DNA from: UBA7374 sp049890275
GTDB lineage: Bacteria; Verrucomicrobiota; Verrucomicrobiia; Opitutales; Coraliomargaritaceae
DNA: 64,000 nt
Direction: 5' to 3'
NCBI GenBank assembly: GCA_049890275.1
Contig: JBMHBT010000008.1
Coordinates: forward strand, 1 to 64,000
A program made the translations under genes and the position numbers. Below are positions 39,183 to 48,078 of the stretch, in pieces (position 1 is the first letter of the stretch; each line of letters begins with the position of its first letter). The notes beneath the pieces were generated by a model. It did not search any database, was not told the origin of the DNA, and saw only the letters and a list, made by a program, of their open reading frames with translations.

Positions 39183-40118
39183 TTAGGAAAAACGGTCCTG
39201 AAACCAAAAACCATCGGTCAGGCTGTCGCAAAGGCTTCGCTCCAAAGCGTCGTTGCAGAGGGTAGCTGCGGCAGCTCGATCCGAGTCTCCTTCCAAACTC
39301 GAAATATCTACAGTCCGGATACGCAGCCGCCATCGACAAGCACTTATCGTGGACAAGGAAACCGCTAAGACGGGCGCACCCGAACGGCGCTGAAACAATC
39401 CGGGGATGGGCATCGTTGCCGATTCCTTTCCAAAAAAGGGAACCCGCTCACCCTGTCGCATCTTCTGGTCCGCGAGGATGCCCAGCATCCCCCCGGCACG
39501 CAGAAAATCCACTGGCTTATGGAAACCGTCGCGGCGACTGAACAGGCGAGTGCCCCTAGCCTCGCGCCGCGCCTTGTACCAGTCGTCGAGGTAATCGTTG
39601 TTCAACGGACGGTACAGCGCCCCAAAAGGCGCATGAATACCATGTCCCCGTGCGATTTCCGGCAACTGGGCGAGCGCTTCCCATGGCCCCATATGTGCCA
39701 GCAAGATTATCGCTCCTCGACTCCCTTCCAAAGCCGAACGCAGATGCTCGACTCCCTCCACTTGCAAATGCGGATGAATGGCTTCCGGAGTCATTCGGTT
39801 GAAAGCAAATCCTCCGAGTAGGTTGGCTCCTGAACGGATAAATACTTCCCGAACCGCCCGACCGGTATCGGCTGAAAAATCCGTGCCTGCATCAGCGGAC
39901 TCAATCCAATTACGGATTTGATCCAGATTTTTCCGCACAACGGCGCGACGTTTATTTAGAATCCCCCAAGCACAAAAACCAACAATGCGACCCAAGCGCA
40001 CCGATACATTAATCGGCAGGGCTTCCAGAAAGACGATAAACAAACGTGCGAACTGAAAAAGCAACCACCGCGAGAACCCGCCAAAACGGCGGACGCTATT
40101 TGTACTCCGCTTAGCCAT
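39183..40118 (-). CDS. LpxL/HtrB-like lipid A acyltransferase
   Basis: 311 residues from ATG 40118 (MAKRSTNSVRRFGGFSRW), which overlaps the upstream ELM1 stop by eight bases and has CAGG just before it; the frame is open much further upstream but would run through that gene. One N-terminal membrane helix, then RRAVVRKNLDQI, the catalytic H-x4-E/D motif ILLAHMGPWEAL, and LGILADQKMRQGERVPFFGK. These are hallmarks of the lysophospholipid/lipid A secondary acyltransferase family that adds a fatty acid to Kdo2-lipid IVA at the inner membrane. Directly upstream of the MsbA-like exporter. Confidence 0.88.
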   Translation of the reverse strand: MAKRSTNSVRRFGGFSRWLLFQFARLFIVFLEALPINVSVRLGRIVGFCAWGILNKRRAVVRKNLDQIRNWIESADAGTDFSADTGRAVREVFIRSGANLLGGFAFNRMTPEAIHPHLQVEGVEHLRSALEGSRGAIILLAHMGPWEALAQLPEIARGHGIHAPFGALYRPLNNDYLDDWYKARREARGTRLFSRRDGFHKPVDFLRAGGMLGILADQKMRQGERVPFFGKESATMPIPGLFQRRSGAPVLAVSLSTISACRWRLRIRTVDISSLEGDSDRAAAATLCNDALERSLCDSLTDGFWFQDRFS

Positions 40119-41067
40119 TGCCTGTAAAATCCGATAATAAGCAACGTGCGCACCGGTCTGCCTCATTGAAGCCAATACCATTTTGATTTGTAGTCGATAG
40201 ATCCGGCAAAGGATCGGCAAAAAGCACAATCCGACCGCTTTCCAGCAAAGCATCGACGCCCCTCGCCACCCGGGAAACGCTCCCTTTCTTCGGAACGCCC
40301 AACAAGCCCACCCGAGCACCGGCCGTTAGGGCTTCGTAAACCATCGATACGCTATCCTCACTGACCCAGACCAGCCCGCGCTCCTGCAATCGCAAAGCGA
40401 CCCAACCGGACGTAGTCTGGGCAAAGGGCACCACCTCCAGATTTGACTCATCCAGAGCCAGCAGCTCGCACTCGGTTGCTTTTGGAGTACGGCGCGAAGT
40501 CGTACACACCCAACGCACCGCAGGGTCAGCTCGCACGACTCGACGCACTTGATCCAGCAATCCCTCAGTATCCCAGTCATAATGAGCCGACGGCCCCCCA
40601 ATCAAAATCAAGCCACGCTCGATCGACGCATCCAAAGCAGGCTCCATCGCGTTCAATACCCCCTGTGTCACAACCACATTCTCTTTTTCTTTAGGACGGT
40701 CGTGAGCCGGCACCAAACACCAGTCAAACCAACAAACGGGCAAGGAAGGACGCATCAGAACAACCGCCTTCCCGCCGCGTGCCCGCCGCGCCGCCAGCAG
40801 TGTCGCATGCGTGCGGTGCCCCGCACCCACAATGAAGTCAGGATCAGGTAATTCTCCCCCTTCTGGAAAATCTCGAAACAACCAATGCCGAAAAGCCACC
40901 CAGCCACCCAGTGGGGGTAAATCGTAGCAATCCACTTCGCACAAACGCCCGAGAGCCGAAACCAGCCCCGCCGACTGTGCCTCATGACCGGGCTTACCGT
41001 CGGTAATCCGCCACACCACCAAACTAGGTGTACTTTTAGACTCACTTGATTTGCTTACTCGATTCAA
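40111..41067 (-). CDS. ELM1-family (mitochondrial-fission-ELM1-like) GT-B protein
   Basis: 318 residues. Typical segments: VVWRITDGKPGHEAQSAGLV near the N-terminus, PDFIVGAGHRTHATLLAARR, PSLPVCWFDWCLVPAHDRP, GLILIGGPSAHYDWDTEGLL, TTSRRTPKATE, LVWVSEDSVSMVYEALTAGA. This is the ELM1 (DUF1022) family, which has a glycosyltransferase-B-like fold and in many bacteria lies beside LPS genes. Here it forms an operon with LpxL-like and MsbA-like genes, hinting at a function in lipid A or core assembly; that is inference. Divergent from the aminotransferase gene with a 53-base gap. Confidence 0.9.
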   Translation of the reverse strand: MNRVSKSSESKSTPSLVVWRITDGKPGHEAQSAGLVSALGRLCEVDCYDLPPLGGWVAFRHWLFRDFPEGGELPDPDFIVGAGHRTHATLLAARRARGGKAVVLMRPSLPVCWFDWCLVPAHDRPKEKENVVVTQGVLNAMEPALDASIERGLILIGGPSAHYDWDTEGLLDQVRRVVRADPAVRWVCTTSRRTPKATECELLALDESNLEVVPFAQTTSGWVALRLQERGLVWVSEDSVSMVYEALTAGARVGLLGVPKKGSVSRVARGVDALLESGRIVLFADPLPDLSTTNQNGIGFNEADRCARCLLSDFTGNG

Positions 41068-41120
41068 TATTCAACAAAACATTGCCCGCCGGAAAAGATT
41101 CCGCAAGTTTTACCGAAAAC

Positions 41121-42278
41121 ATGGAAAGAGCCAAAGCAGTACCTCTCCTCGACCTTAAACCACAGTATGCAGCGCTGAAACCGAAACTCGACGCCGCCCT
41201 GAAGGATGTCGTCGAATCCCAGTACTTTATCCTCGGGCCGGAAGTTGAATGCTTTGAACGTGGCATCGCTGATTATTGTGGAGTCAAACACGCCATCGGC
41301 GTCTCTTCCGGCACCGATGCCCTCATTGTCGCTATGATGGCTATGGGCATCGGAAAAGGAGATGAAGTCATTACCACTCCCTACACCTTCTTTGGCACCA
41401 TAGGATCCATCGTCCGTCTGGGAGCCAAGCCGGTCTTTGTCGATATCGAACCCGGCAGCTTCAATATCGACGCCTCAAAAATCGAGGCCGCCATCACCGA
41501 GCGCACACGCGTCATTGCGCCGGTACACCTCTTTGGTCAAATGGCTGAGATGGAGACAATCCGCTCTCTGGCCAGAGAGCACGACCTGCTTGTGATCGAA
41601 GATGCTGCCCAGGCCATCGGGGCAAGTCGTAACGGCAAAACTGCTTGCTCCATCGGACACATGGGCTGTCTCTCGTTTTTCCCGACTAAAAACCTCGGTG
41701 GCTTCGGCGACGGTGGTATGGTGGTAACGAACGACGATGACTACGCCTCCATTGCCCGCCAGTTGCGCAACCACGGCATGGAGCCTAAATATTTTCACAG
41801 CCGGGTCGGGGGAAATTTCCGCCTCGACGCGTTGCAGGCAGCTGTACTCAACGTTAAACTCCCACACCTCAATACTTGGCACGAACGCCGCCGCCAGAAC
41901 GCCGATCTTTATCGCAAACTCTTCGCTGAGGCCGGATTGGATCGCTCCTTAGAAGATCTCCTCTCCGGCAATCTGCGTGGCGGCTATGTCTTACCAAACG
42001 AGTGCCCTCAAAACCACCACATCTACAATCAATTCGTCATTTACACGGAAGATCGCGAAGCGCTCATGGCCCACCTCAAAGCGCATCAAATCGGCTGCGA
42101 AATTTACTACCCCTTATCCTTGCACGAGCAGGAGTGTTTCCGCATGCTCGGCTATTCAAGAGGAGATTTTCCTCACTCAGAACGAGCTGCGGCTAACAGT
42201 GTCGCCCTTCCCATCTATCCCGACCTGACTCCTGAAATGATCGCGCGAGTGGTCGATGTCATCCGCAACAAGCCGTAA
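41121..42278 (+). CDS. DegT/DnrJ/EryC1 sugar aminotransferase
   Basis: PLP-dependent aminotransferase that aminates a keto-sugar nucleotide for surface glycans. 385 residues from ATG 41121. Elements: VPLLDLKPQYAALKPKLDAA, AIGVSSGTDALIVAMMAMGI, GDEVITTPYTFFGTIGSIVR, LLVIEDAAQAIGASRNGKTA (the D-A-A-Q PLP site), LSFFPTKNLGGFGDGGMVVT with the Schiff-base lysine, and GGNFRLDALQAAVLNVKLPH. Closest in feel to WbpE-type enzymes that make 2,3-diamino-uronic acid sugars. Divergently transcribed from the ELM1-LpxL-MsbA block; a tiny lipoprotein gene follows after two bases. Confidence 0.92.
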   Translation: MERAKAVPLLDLKPQYAALKPKLDAALKDVVESQYFILGPEVECFERGIADYCGVKHAIGVSSGTDALIVAMMAMGIGKGDEVITTPYTFFGTIGSIVRLGAKPVFVDIEPGSFNIDASKIEAAITERTRVIAPVHLFGQMAEMETIRSLAREHDLLVIEDAAQAIGASRNGKTACSIGHMGCLSFFPTKNLGGFGDGGMVVTNDDDYASIARQLRNHGMEPKYFHSRVGGNFRLDALQAAVLNVKLPHLNTWHERRRQNADLYRKLFAEAGLDRSLEDLLSGNLRGGYVLPNECPQNHHIYNQFVIYTEDREALMAHLKAHQIGCEIYYPLSLHEQECFRMLGYSRGDFPHSERAAANSVALPIYPDLTPEMIARVVDVIRNKP

Positions 42279-42280
42279 AA

Positions 42281-42430
42281 ATGAAACTACGTAAAACAAG
42301 CACCCTCCTCATCGCCTTCCTTGCTATTTTATTCACCCTTCTTTCCGTAGGTTGCACCGCAACTCGCACAGAAAACGGTGTCATTATTCAAGAACCGGGC
42401 GGCTTGAATCCTTTCAACTATTTCAACTAA
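42281..42430 (+). CDS. small lipoprotein
   Basis: A 49-residue gene directly after the aminotransferase stop codon. Start MKLRKTSTLLIAFLAILFTL, lipobox LSVGC with Cys25, then TATRTENGVIIQEPGGLNPF and a short end YFN. The basic n-region, hydrophobic h-region and lipobox are textbook. Mature part of 25 residues is too short for a fold; it may be a small envelope lipoprotein with an export or assembly role. Likely cotranscribed with the aminotransferase. Confidence 0.75.
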   Translation: MKLRKTSTLLIAFLAILFTLLSVGCTATRTENGVIIQEPGGLNPFNYFN

Positions 42431-42460
42431 CGCGAGAGCCCGTACAGCCTTCGCTGCAAA

Positions 42461-45322
42461 CTAAGTGGAGAAGAATTGCTGGGTCGGTGTTTCCGAGCCG
42501 TAGAGGAATTCGACCCCGCGGCCTTCGTAAACAATGTGGCCACCTTTATGGCCCCCTTGCGGCCCCAGTTCCACAACCCAGTCAGCCATACGGATGACAT
42601 CCGTGTCGTGCTCGATCACTATAACGGAGTTACCAGCGTCGCGCAACTTGAAGAGTAAATCCATTAGACGTTGTACATCCAGCCAGTGGAGCCCTGTCGT
42701 CGGCTCATCCAGCACGTAAAGCGTCTCGCCCTGCTGACGTTTGCTCAACTCCAAAGACAACTTGATTCGCTGCGCTTCTCCCCCGGAGAGTGTGGTGGCC
42801 GGCTGCCCCAGCTTGATATAACCCAACCCAACGTCTGAAAGCGTTTTCAGTTTCTCATAGATTCGTGGCTGTTTATTGAAGACTTCCAACGCCTCATCTA
42901 CACTCATCGAAAGAATGTCGGCGATACTATAACCTTTGAAACGTACATCCAGCGTCTCCCGGTTATAACGTTTACCTAAACAACTCGGGCACTCGCTGTA
43001 GACATCGGCCATAAATTGCATATCCATACGGATCACTCCGTCACCTTTACAGCGTTCGCAGCGACCTCCGCTTACATTAAAGCTAAAACGGCTACCCTTG
43101 TACCCACGAATCTTAGCCAGTGAACATTTGGAAAATAAATCGCGCAACAAATCAAAGAGCTTGGTGTACGTAGCCGGATTGGATCGCGGGCTACGTCCGA
43201 TCGGTTCCTGATCCACCTGAACTACAGAGCTGAAATGCTCCAAACCCTCCATTTTTTCATGCTTACCCGGAATTACCTTTGCTCGATTCAAACGAAAAGC
43301 TGCGGCACGTGCTAAAATGCGGTTGACCAAAGTGCTCTTACCCGAACCGGAGATTCCGCAAACGACGGTCAACAAACCGACCGGAAAACGGGCATCGACA
43401 TCTTTCAGATTATTCTCGCTCGCCTTGCGTACGACCAACCAGTTCCCAGACGGTTCGCGCTGATCCGCATATTTTTCCACCTTATGCCGTCCCGATAAAA
43501 AAGGTCCACTACGGCTAGCCGTGGCTTTTTCTGCCGCTTCCGGACTGCCTTGATAGATCAATTGCCCACCTTCACTGCCCGCACCCGGCCCCAACTCAAT
43601 CAAATGATCCGCTGCACGCATCGTATCGCCATCATGTTCCACAACGATCAGTGAATTTCCACGCTCCTGTAGCCCACGCAGAGTATGAATCAAGCGAAGG
43701 TTATCCACCGGATGCAGACCAATACTCGGCTCATCCAACAAATAAACCACTCCAACCAGCGACATCCCCAACTGCGTTGCCAAACGCACGCGCTGCGCCT
43801 CGCCCCCACTAAGCGTATTATAACGGCGATCTAAAGTCAGATAATTCAGCCCCACTTCATTGAGAAAAGACAATCGTGAAAGCAAGCCCCGCACCGCATC
43901 GTTAGCCAACTGTACCCGTGAATCCCCCTCTAAAGAACGGATAAACGCCACAGCTTCATCCAGCGACATCGCAAGGAAATCCGTCACCCGCACCCCCTTG
44001 ATCAAAACACTCAAACTCTCTGGCTTGAGTCGACGCCCCAGGCAATCCGGGCAAGGACGGCTCGATTGAAAAGCCATCAAACGCGCTCGAAGCCCTTCAC
44101 TACTTGTTTCCCGGCGGATCTTCTCTAAATCAACAAGCACTCCGGAAAACGGAAGAAACTCCGGCTTACTATTACCACCTTTCAACTTGAACGAAAATAA
44201 ACGCTCTCCTGTACCATGGATGATCTGCCGCTGAATTTCTCGATCCAGTAATTCCCAAGGCGTATTCGGATCAAAAGGCAACTGACTCGCCAACTGCTTG
44301 AGAATCGCATTGTGTTTAATAATCATTTGCTTCGAACCCAGCCGCCAAGGCTTCAGCGCACCATTCTTGACCGACTTAGATGGATCAGGAACCAGAAGCT
44401 CGGGCTCAAATTGTTGCGTCTCTCCGAGACCACCACAAGTCACACAAGCACCTTCTACATGATTCCATGAAAAGTGCCGTGGCCCGACTGCTTCATAGAC
44501 CTCGCCACACTCCACACAAGCGAGGCGATTACCCAAAGGCAATTCATGTGGAGTATCCGCCCCCGGCGGTTGAATCAGCAGAAGCGCCCGCTCCTCCCCT
44601 TCACTAAAAGCAAGCTCTAGAGAATCGGCTAAACGGCTACGTTGATCGTCGCGCAAAACAATACGGTCAATCACGATGTCGACCTCAATTTCTTTGGCTT
44701 TTGAATCGATTAGGTCGCGCTCCTCCAGACGCCGAATCTCTCCATTTAAACGGACCCTCTGATAACCACGCTGCAACAGTCGCGGTAGTTCCTCACGTAC
44801 GATTGCTGGCTTTGCCCGCAGCCAAGGCGCTAAAACTATGATACGGCTGCCCGAGGGCTCGGCAAAAATTCGACTCAGGCAATCATCCAGCGAACGCCGC
44901 TCGACCACACCGCCGTCCTGCGGACAATACGCTTGTCCACAGGCCGCCCAGAGCACTCGAGCAAAATCGGCAATCTCTGAGACGGTCGCCACCGTACTAC
45001 GGGGACTACTTCCCCCACCCGTTCGCTGTTCAACTGCAATAACCGGAGAAAGACCCTCGATGTAGTCCACATCTGGACGCGGCATCTGTTCCAGCAAATG
45101 CCGCGCCTTCGTCGACAAACTATCGATATACTTTCGATAGCCCTCTGCGTAGATCGTATCAAAGGCCAGAGACGACTTCCCGGATCCACTCACACCCGTG
45201 ATAACGACAAATTGCCCGCGGGGAATCTGAAGGCTTAAATTATCCAGATTGTGCTCGCGTGCACCCATCACAGAGATGACCTCTGTCGATCCTTTACTGG
45301 ATGGCTCTTTTAGTTTTTTCAT
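42461..45322 (-). CDS. uvrA: excinuclease ABC subunit A (UvrA)
   Basis: DNA damage recognition ATPase of nucleotide excision repair. 953 residues from ATG 45322 (MKKLKEPSSKGSTEVISV). Two ABC cassettes: Walker A GVSGSGKSSLAFDT and GISGSGKSTLVNRI; signatures LSGGEAQRVRLATQLG and LSGGEAQRIKLSLELS; both Walker B (LLDEPSIGLHPVD, VLDEPTTGLHWLD). Both zinc modules are present: CVECGEVYEAVG...CVTCGGLG, and CERCKGDG...CPSCLGKRY. The segment TKARHLLEQMPRPDVDYIEG diverges from the common S-A-Y-A-R-Q-F-L pattern, so it could be a second UvrA-type paralog (UvrA2-like). Confidence 0.92.
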   Translation of the reverse strand: MKKLKEPSSKGSTEVISVMGAREHNLDNLSLQIPRGQFVVITGVSGSGKSSLAFDTIYAEGYRKYIDSLSTKARHLLEQMPRPDVDYIEGLSPVIAVEQRTGGGSSPRSTVATVSEIADFARVLWAACGQAYCPQDGGVVERRSLDDCLSRIFAEPSGSRIIVLAPWLRAKPAIVREELPRLLQRGYQRVRLNGEIRRLEERDLIDSKAKEIEVDIVIDRIVLRDDQRSRLADSLELAFSEGEERALLLIQPPGADTPHELPLGNRLACVECGEVYEAVGPRHFSWNHVEGACVTCGGLGETQQFEPELLVPDPSKSVKNGALKPWRLGSKQMIIKHNAILKQLASQLPFDPNTPWELLDREIQRQIIHGTGERLFSFKLKGGNSKPEFLPFSGVLVDLEKIRRETSSEGLRARLMAFQSSRPCPDCLGRRLKPESLSVLIKGVRVTDFLAMSLDEAVAFIRSLEGDSRVQLANDAVRGLLSRLSFLNEVGLNYLTLDRRYNTLSGGEAQRVRLATQLGMSLVGVVYLLDEPSIGLHPVDNLRLIHTLRGLQERGNSLIVVEHDGDTMRAADHLIELGPGAGSEGGQLIYQGSPEAAEKATASRSGPFLSGRHKVEKYADQREPSGNWLVVRKASENNLKDVDARFPVGLLTVVCGISGSGKSTLVNRILARAAAFRLNRAKVIPGKHEKMEGLEHFSSVVQVDQEPIGRSPRSNPATYTKLFDLLRDLFSKCSLAKIRGYKGSRFSFNVSGGRCERCKGDGVIRMDMQFMADVYSECPSCLGKRYNRETLDVRFKGYSIADILSMSVDEALEVFNKQPRIYEKLKTLSDVGLGYIKLGQPATTLSGGEAQRIKLSLELSKRQQGETLYVLDEPTTGLHWLDVQRLMDLLFKLRDAGNSVIVIEHDTDVIRMADWVVELGPQGGHKGGHIVYEGRGVEFLYGSETPTQQFFST

Positions 45323-45414
45323 CAATCTCGATCCAAAAGATAAGGGATATATGAATGATACTGCCAATGTCGATTTACATTGCCAGAAACCCAGATGAAA
45401 CCTAGGTTAAACCC

Positions 45415-45699
45415 ATGAGTCGCATAAATATTCGCCCCATACTTTATATAAAATCCGGGTGCCCTTGGTGCCGAGACGCACTGACTTATTTTGACGGACA
45501 AGGCGTAGAACTCGATGTACGTGATGTGAATGCCAATCCGCAGGATATGAGCGCAATGGTTTCTGTTAGCGGACAAACCAAAGCACCCACATTTGTTTAT
45601 AAAGATTGTATCGTAGCCGATTTTTCAGTCGATGAATTCATTAACGAATTAAATGACTTTCCGCACGTGCGACACGACCTAGCCCTCTCCGAAGAATAA
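45415..45699 (+). CDS. glutaredoxin
   Basis: 94 residues with the thioredoxin-fold start PILYIKSGCPWCRDALTYF; the redox motif is C-P-W-C. The cis-proline segment follows as TKAPTFVYKDCIVADFSVDE. Likely a small glutathione- or thioredoxin-dependent thiol reductase; the tail after residue 80 (HVRHDLALSEE) is longer than in minimal glutaredoxins. Convergent with trpA, 14 bases apart. Confidence 0.88.
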   Translation: MSRINIRPILYIKSGCPWCRDALTYFDGQGVELDVRDVNANPQDMSAMVSVSGQTKAPTFVYKDCIVADFSVDEFINELNDFPHVRHDLALSEE

Positions 45700-45713
45700 A
45701 TGAAACAAAATTA

Positions 45714-46526
45714 TTAAAGCGTCTTAAAGAGCGCTTTACCCTCCGTCAGCGCAGCTAACTTCTTTTCCAAAGCCGAACAAATCGCATTGGAATTACCAAG
45801 ATTATCGGCAATACAATTCACAATTGCACTGCCCACCACAACACCATCTGCCGACGACGCAACTGTGCGTACATGGTCGCTGCTGGAGATACCAAAACCC
45901 ACAACGACAGGTCTACTGGTATATTCTTTAATCTTTGCCACTTGGCTGGAAATTCCCTCGGACATAGCTGCTTGTTCGCCAGTTACCCCTTCTCGTGAGA
46001 CGTAATACACAAATCCTGTGGTCGCATCGCATATCGTTTTCAAGCGGCTTTCCGGTGTTGTCGGAGCAACAATAAATACCGTTTCTAAATCGGCCTGCCG
46101 ACAAGCCTCGAGATGATCCCCCGCTTCCTCGGGCGGCAAATCCAAAGTCAGCAGTCCATCCACTCCAGCAGCCTTGGCTTCTTCAGCATAAGATTGGCTC
46201 CCTCGAGCAAAGACCAAGTTATAGTAGGTATAAAAAACAATCGGGATTTCGCTCCATTCTCGAACCGCGCGTACCAATTCTAAAACCCGAGCACCCGTCA
46301 TTCCACTTTCCAGAGCACGCTGAGCCGCCAATTGATTGGTCAAACCATCTGCCAATGGATCCGAAAAAGGAACCCCAATCTCCAACAGATCAATTCCTGA
46401 ATCGATTAATGCACGACAAGCAGAAAGCGAAGTTTCAAAATCAGGATCACCCGCACAAATGTAAGCAACGAAAACAGATCGATTTTCGGAGGCGGCGCGA
46501 TCAAAAGCGGATTGGATACGTGACAT
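45714..46526 (-). CDS. trpA: tryptophan synthase alpha chain
   Basis: Cleaves indole-3-glycerol phosphate to indole, which passes to TrpB. 270 residues, usual length. Conserved: VAYICAGDPDFETSLSACRA, LLEIGVPFSDPLADG with the catalytic Glu and Asp, PIVFYTYYNLVFARG, GLLTLDLPPEEAG, FVYYVSREGVTGEQ, and phosphate site VVVGFGISSSDHVR...VVVGSAIV. No other trp gene lies in the window, so trpA is here separated from the rest of the pathway. Confidence 0.97.
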   Translation of the reverse strand: MSRIQSAFDRAASENRSVFVAYICAGDPDFETSLSACRALIDSGIDLLEIGVPFSDPLADGLTNQLAAQRALESGMTGARVLELVRAVREWSEIPIVFYTYYNLVFARGSQSYAEEAKAAGVDGLLTLDLPPEEAGDHLEACRQADLETVFIVAPTTPESRLKTICDATTGFVYYVSREGVTGEQAAMSEGISSQVAKIKEYTSRPVVVGFGISSSDHVRTVASSADGVVVGSAIVNCIADNLGNSNAICSALEKKLAALTEGKALFKTL

Positions 46527-46576
46527 ATGTCAGGAGTTAGCCAGTCGAAGGCAAAAGATAGAAGTAAAAAATTATA

Positions 46577-47935
46577 TCATCGGTTACGCACAAGAACCTT
46601 CTCCATAAGCGGAAGCATTTCTCCCCGACGAAAGAGAGTGACTTGACCCGAACTGGCAGAAACGACCACACAAAGACAATCAACAGCCTGCGTAATCGAA
46701 GCCGCTGCCGCATGCCGACTTCCTAAACCACTCGGCAAAGAATGCGCATAATCCGGTGCATGAATCAGTGACCCAGCAGAAACCAGCACGCCATCGCCCC
46801 CTATGATGAAAGCCCCGTCAATCGAGGATAATTCCTTGACCGTCTCATCCATAAAAGGATTCAGAATATTACGATCTTCTTCCTTGTAGCCAAAAAATGG
46901 ATTTAAGATCAACGGCTTGGTGTATTCAGAGATCTTTTCTGCATGTCCCAAAACGAAGAGGCACCCCACCGGGTAACCTTCCCGCCCCTCGACCGCTAGC
47001 TCCGTGGCAATAGCCAGAATACGTTCCAGAACTTCCGGCTTAACCGCTGTTGGCAACATCTCGGATTTATGAAAGAGCATGGTGCTAAACTCTCGCTCCA
47101 CATCCACCACCGTAATGCTGTCGAACTGATTACTCTGCGGTAAACCACCAATACAACAAAGGCGGTCAGAACTCGTAAAGACACCGCGAGTCAATCCAAC
47201 CAAAACCGCACTGCGCAATTGCGAGAAACGGTGGTTACTGAAAGAGCGGATCGGTAAAACCGCATCGATCTCTTTTCGCTCTAATGCGGCTTCTGAGGTA
47301 CCATGTGCTATGAATACCGTTTTGAATCCGCGGAAAACCGATCCGAGCTCAACTCCTCCGCCAAAAGTATCCCCAAAAACCAGCACAGAAGTACAATTTG
47401 CCCCCCGAGCAATCTTAGCCGCCTCCTTCAAAATCAAATTATTGAAACGATTATGACGCTGCGTCGAGGTGCTGCCCTCACCCGCAAAGACCGCCTTTAA
47501 CTCGCGGCGAAAATCGACTAGAGAGGGTGCACTCTCCAAACGCTGCATATAAACCGCATCCTGAAAAACCCGGGCCAACGAAGCCAGACTGTATAAATAA
47601 CTGCGTGCGTTCTTCGCTGCCAACAGAAGAAAAACAAATCGAATCTTTCGGTACTCTTTCTGACCATCATAACGCAACCCGTCCGGGCAGCGACCAACAG
47701 CGATCATATAGTTCCGCTTCATCGGTACTCGAGAGTGCGGCAAACAGACACCATTCCCCAGATACGTTGTCATCTGCTTCTCCCGATCCAATAACTCATT
47801 GAGTAACTTGGTTCGACTGATCCCCTTGAGGGCCGTAAGGTCACAAACATCCAGCAGCTCCGATAAAGCTCCCTTAAAATCCGTGCTCTGCAAATCGATC
47901 ACTCGATTGCGGGCTATAAAACGATCAATACGCAT
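46577..47935 (-). CDS. PTS EIIA-like domain fused to DacZ-like diadenylate cyclase
   Basis: 452 residues from ATG 47935 (MRIDRFIARNRVIDLQSTDF). Residues ~1-150 look like a fructose/nitrogen-type PTS EIIA domain, with the phosphorylatable histidine in YLGNGVCLPHSRVP (His67). Residues ~160-290 look like the alpha/beta domain that resembles pyruvate kinase C-terminus (LILKEAAKIARGANCTSVLV, VFRGFKTVFIAHGTSEA). Residues ~300-452 form a DAC domain: GREGYPVGCLFVLG, PLILNPFFGYKEEDRNIL, SSIDGAFIIGGDGVLVSAG (D-G-A at 373-375), PSGLGSRHAAAASITQA (R-H at 407-408). The last two parts match the archaeal DacZ type. Predicted to make c-di-AMP from ATP under control of PTS phosphorylation; regulation is inference. 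Confidence 0.85.
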   Translation of the reverse strand: MRIDRFIARNRVIDLQSTDFKGALSELLDVCDLTALKGISRTKLLNELLDREKQMTTYLGNGVCLPHSRVPMKRNYMIAVGRCPDGLRYDGQKEYRKIRFVFLLLAAKNARSYLYSLASLARVFQDAVYMQRLESAPSLVDFRRELKAVFAGEGSTSTQRHNRFNNLILKEAAKIARGANCTSVLVFGDTFGGGVELGSVFRGFKTVFIAHGTSEAALERKEIDAVLPIRSFSNHRFSQLRSAVLVGLTRGVFTSSDRLCCIGGLPQSNQFDSITVVDVEREFSTMLFHKSEMLPTAVKPEVLERILAIATELAVEGREGYPVGCLFVLGHAEKISEYTKPLILNPFFGYKEEDRNILNPFMDETVKELSSIDGAFIIGGDGVLVSAGSLIHAPDYAHSLPSGLGSRHAAAASITQAVDCLCVVVSASSGQVTLFRRGEMLPLMEKVLVRNR

Positions 47936-48078
47936 AGGGAAGAAATGAAGACAAATAACAGCGACTGGAAACACCCGAAGGCATAACCTTAAAGCTATGC
48001 TTAACTAGACAAACCAAGCATCACTTGGCAAGCACGCTCAGAGAATAAGCAAAAATATTCCCGACGTCCCAGAAGCAA

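Noticed and set aside
46700..46730. Missing second Arg in the DAC R-H-R motif as sign of inactivation
   Set aside because: The surrounding pattern SGLGxRHxAAASIT matches my memory of archaeal DacZ enzymes, so this is a subfamily trait rather than loss.
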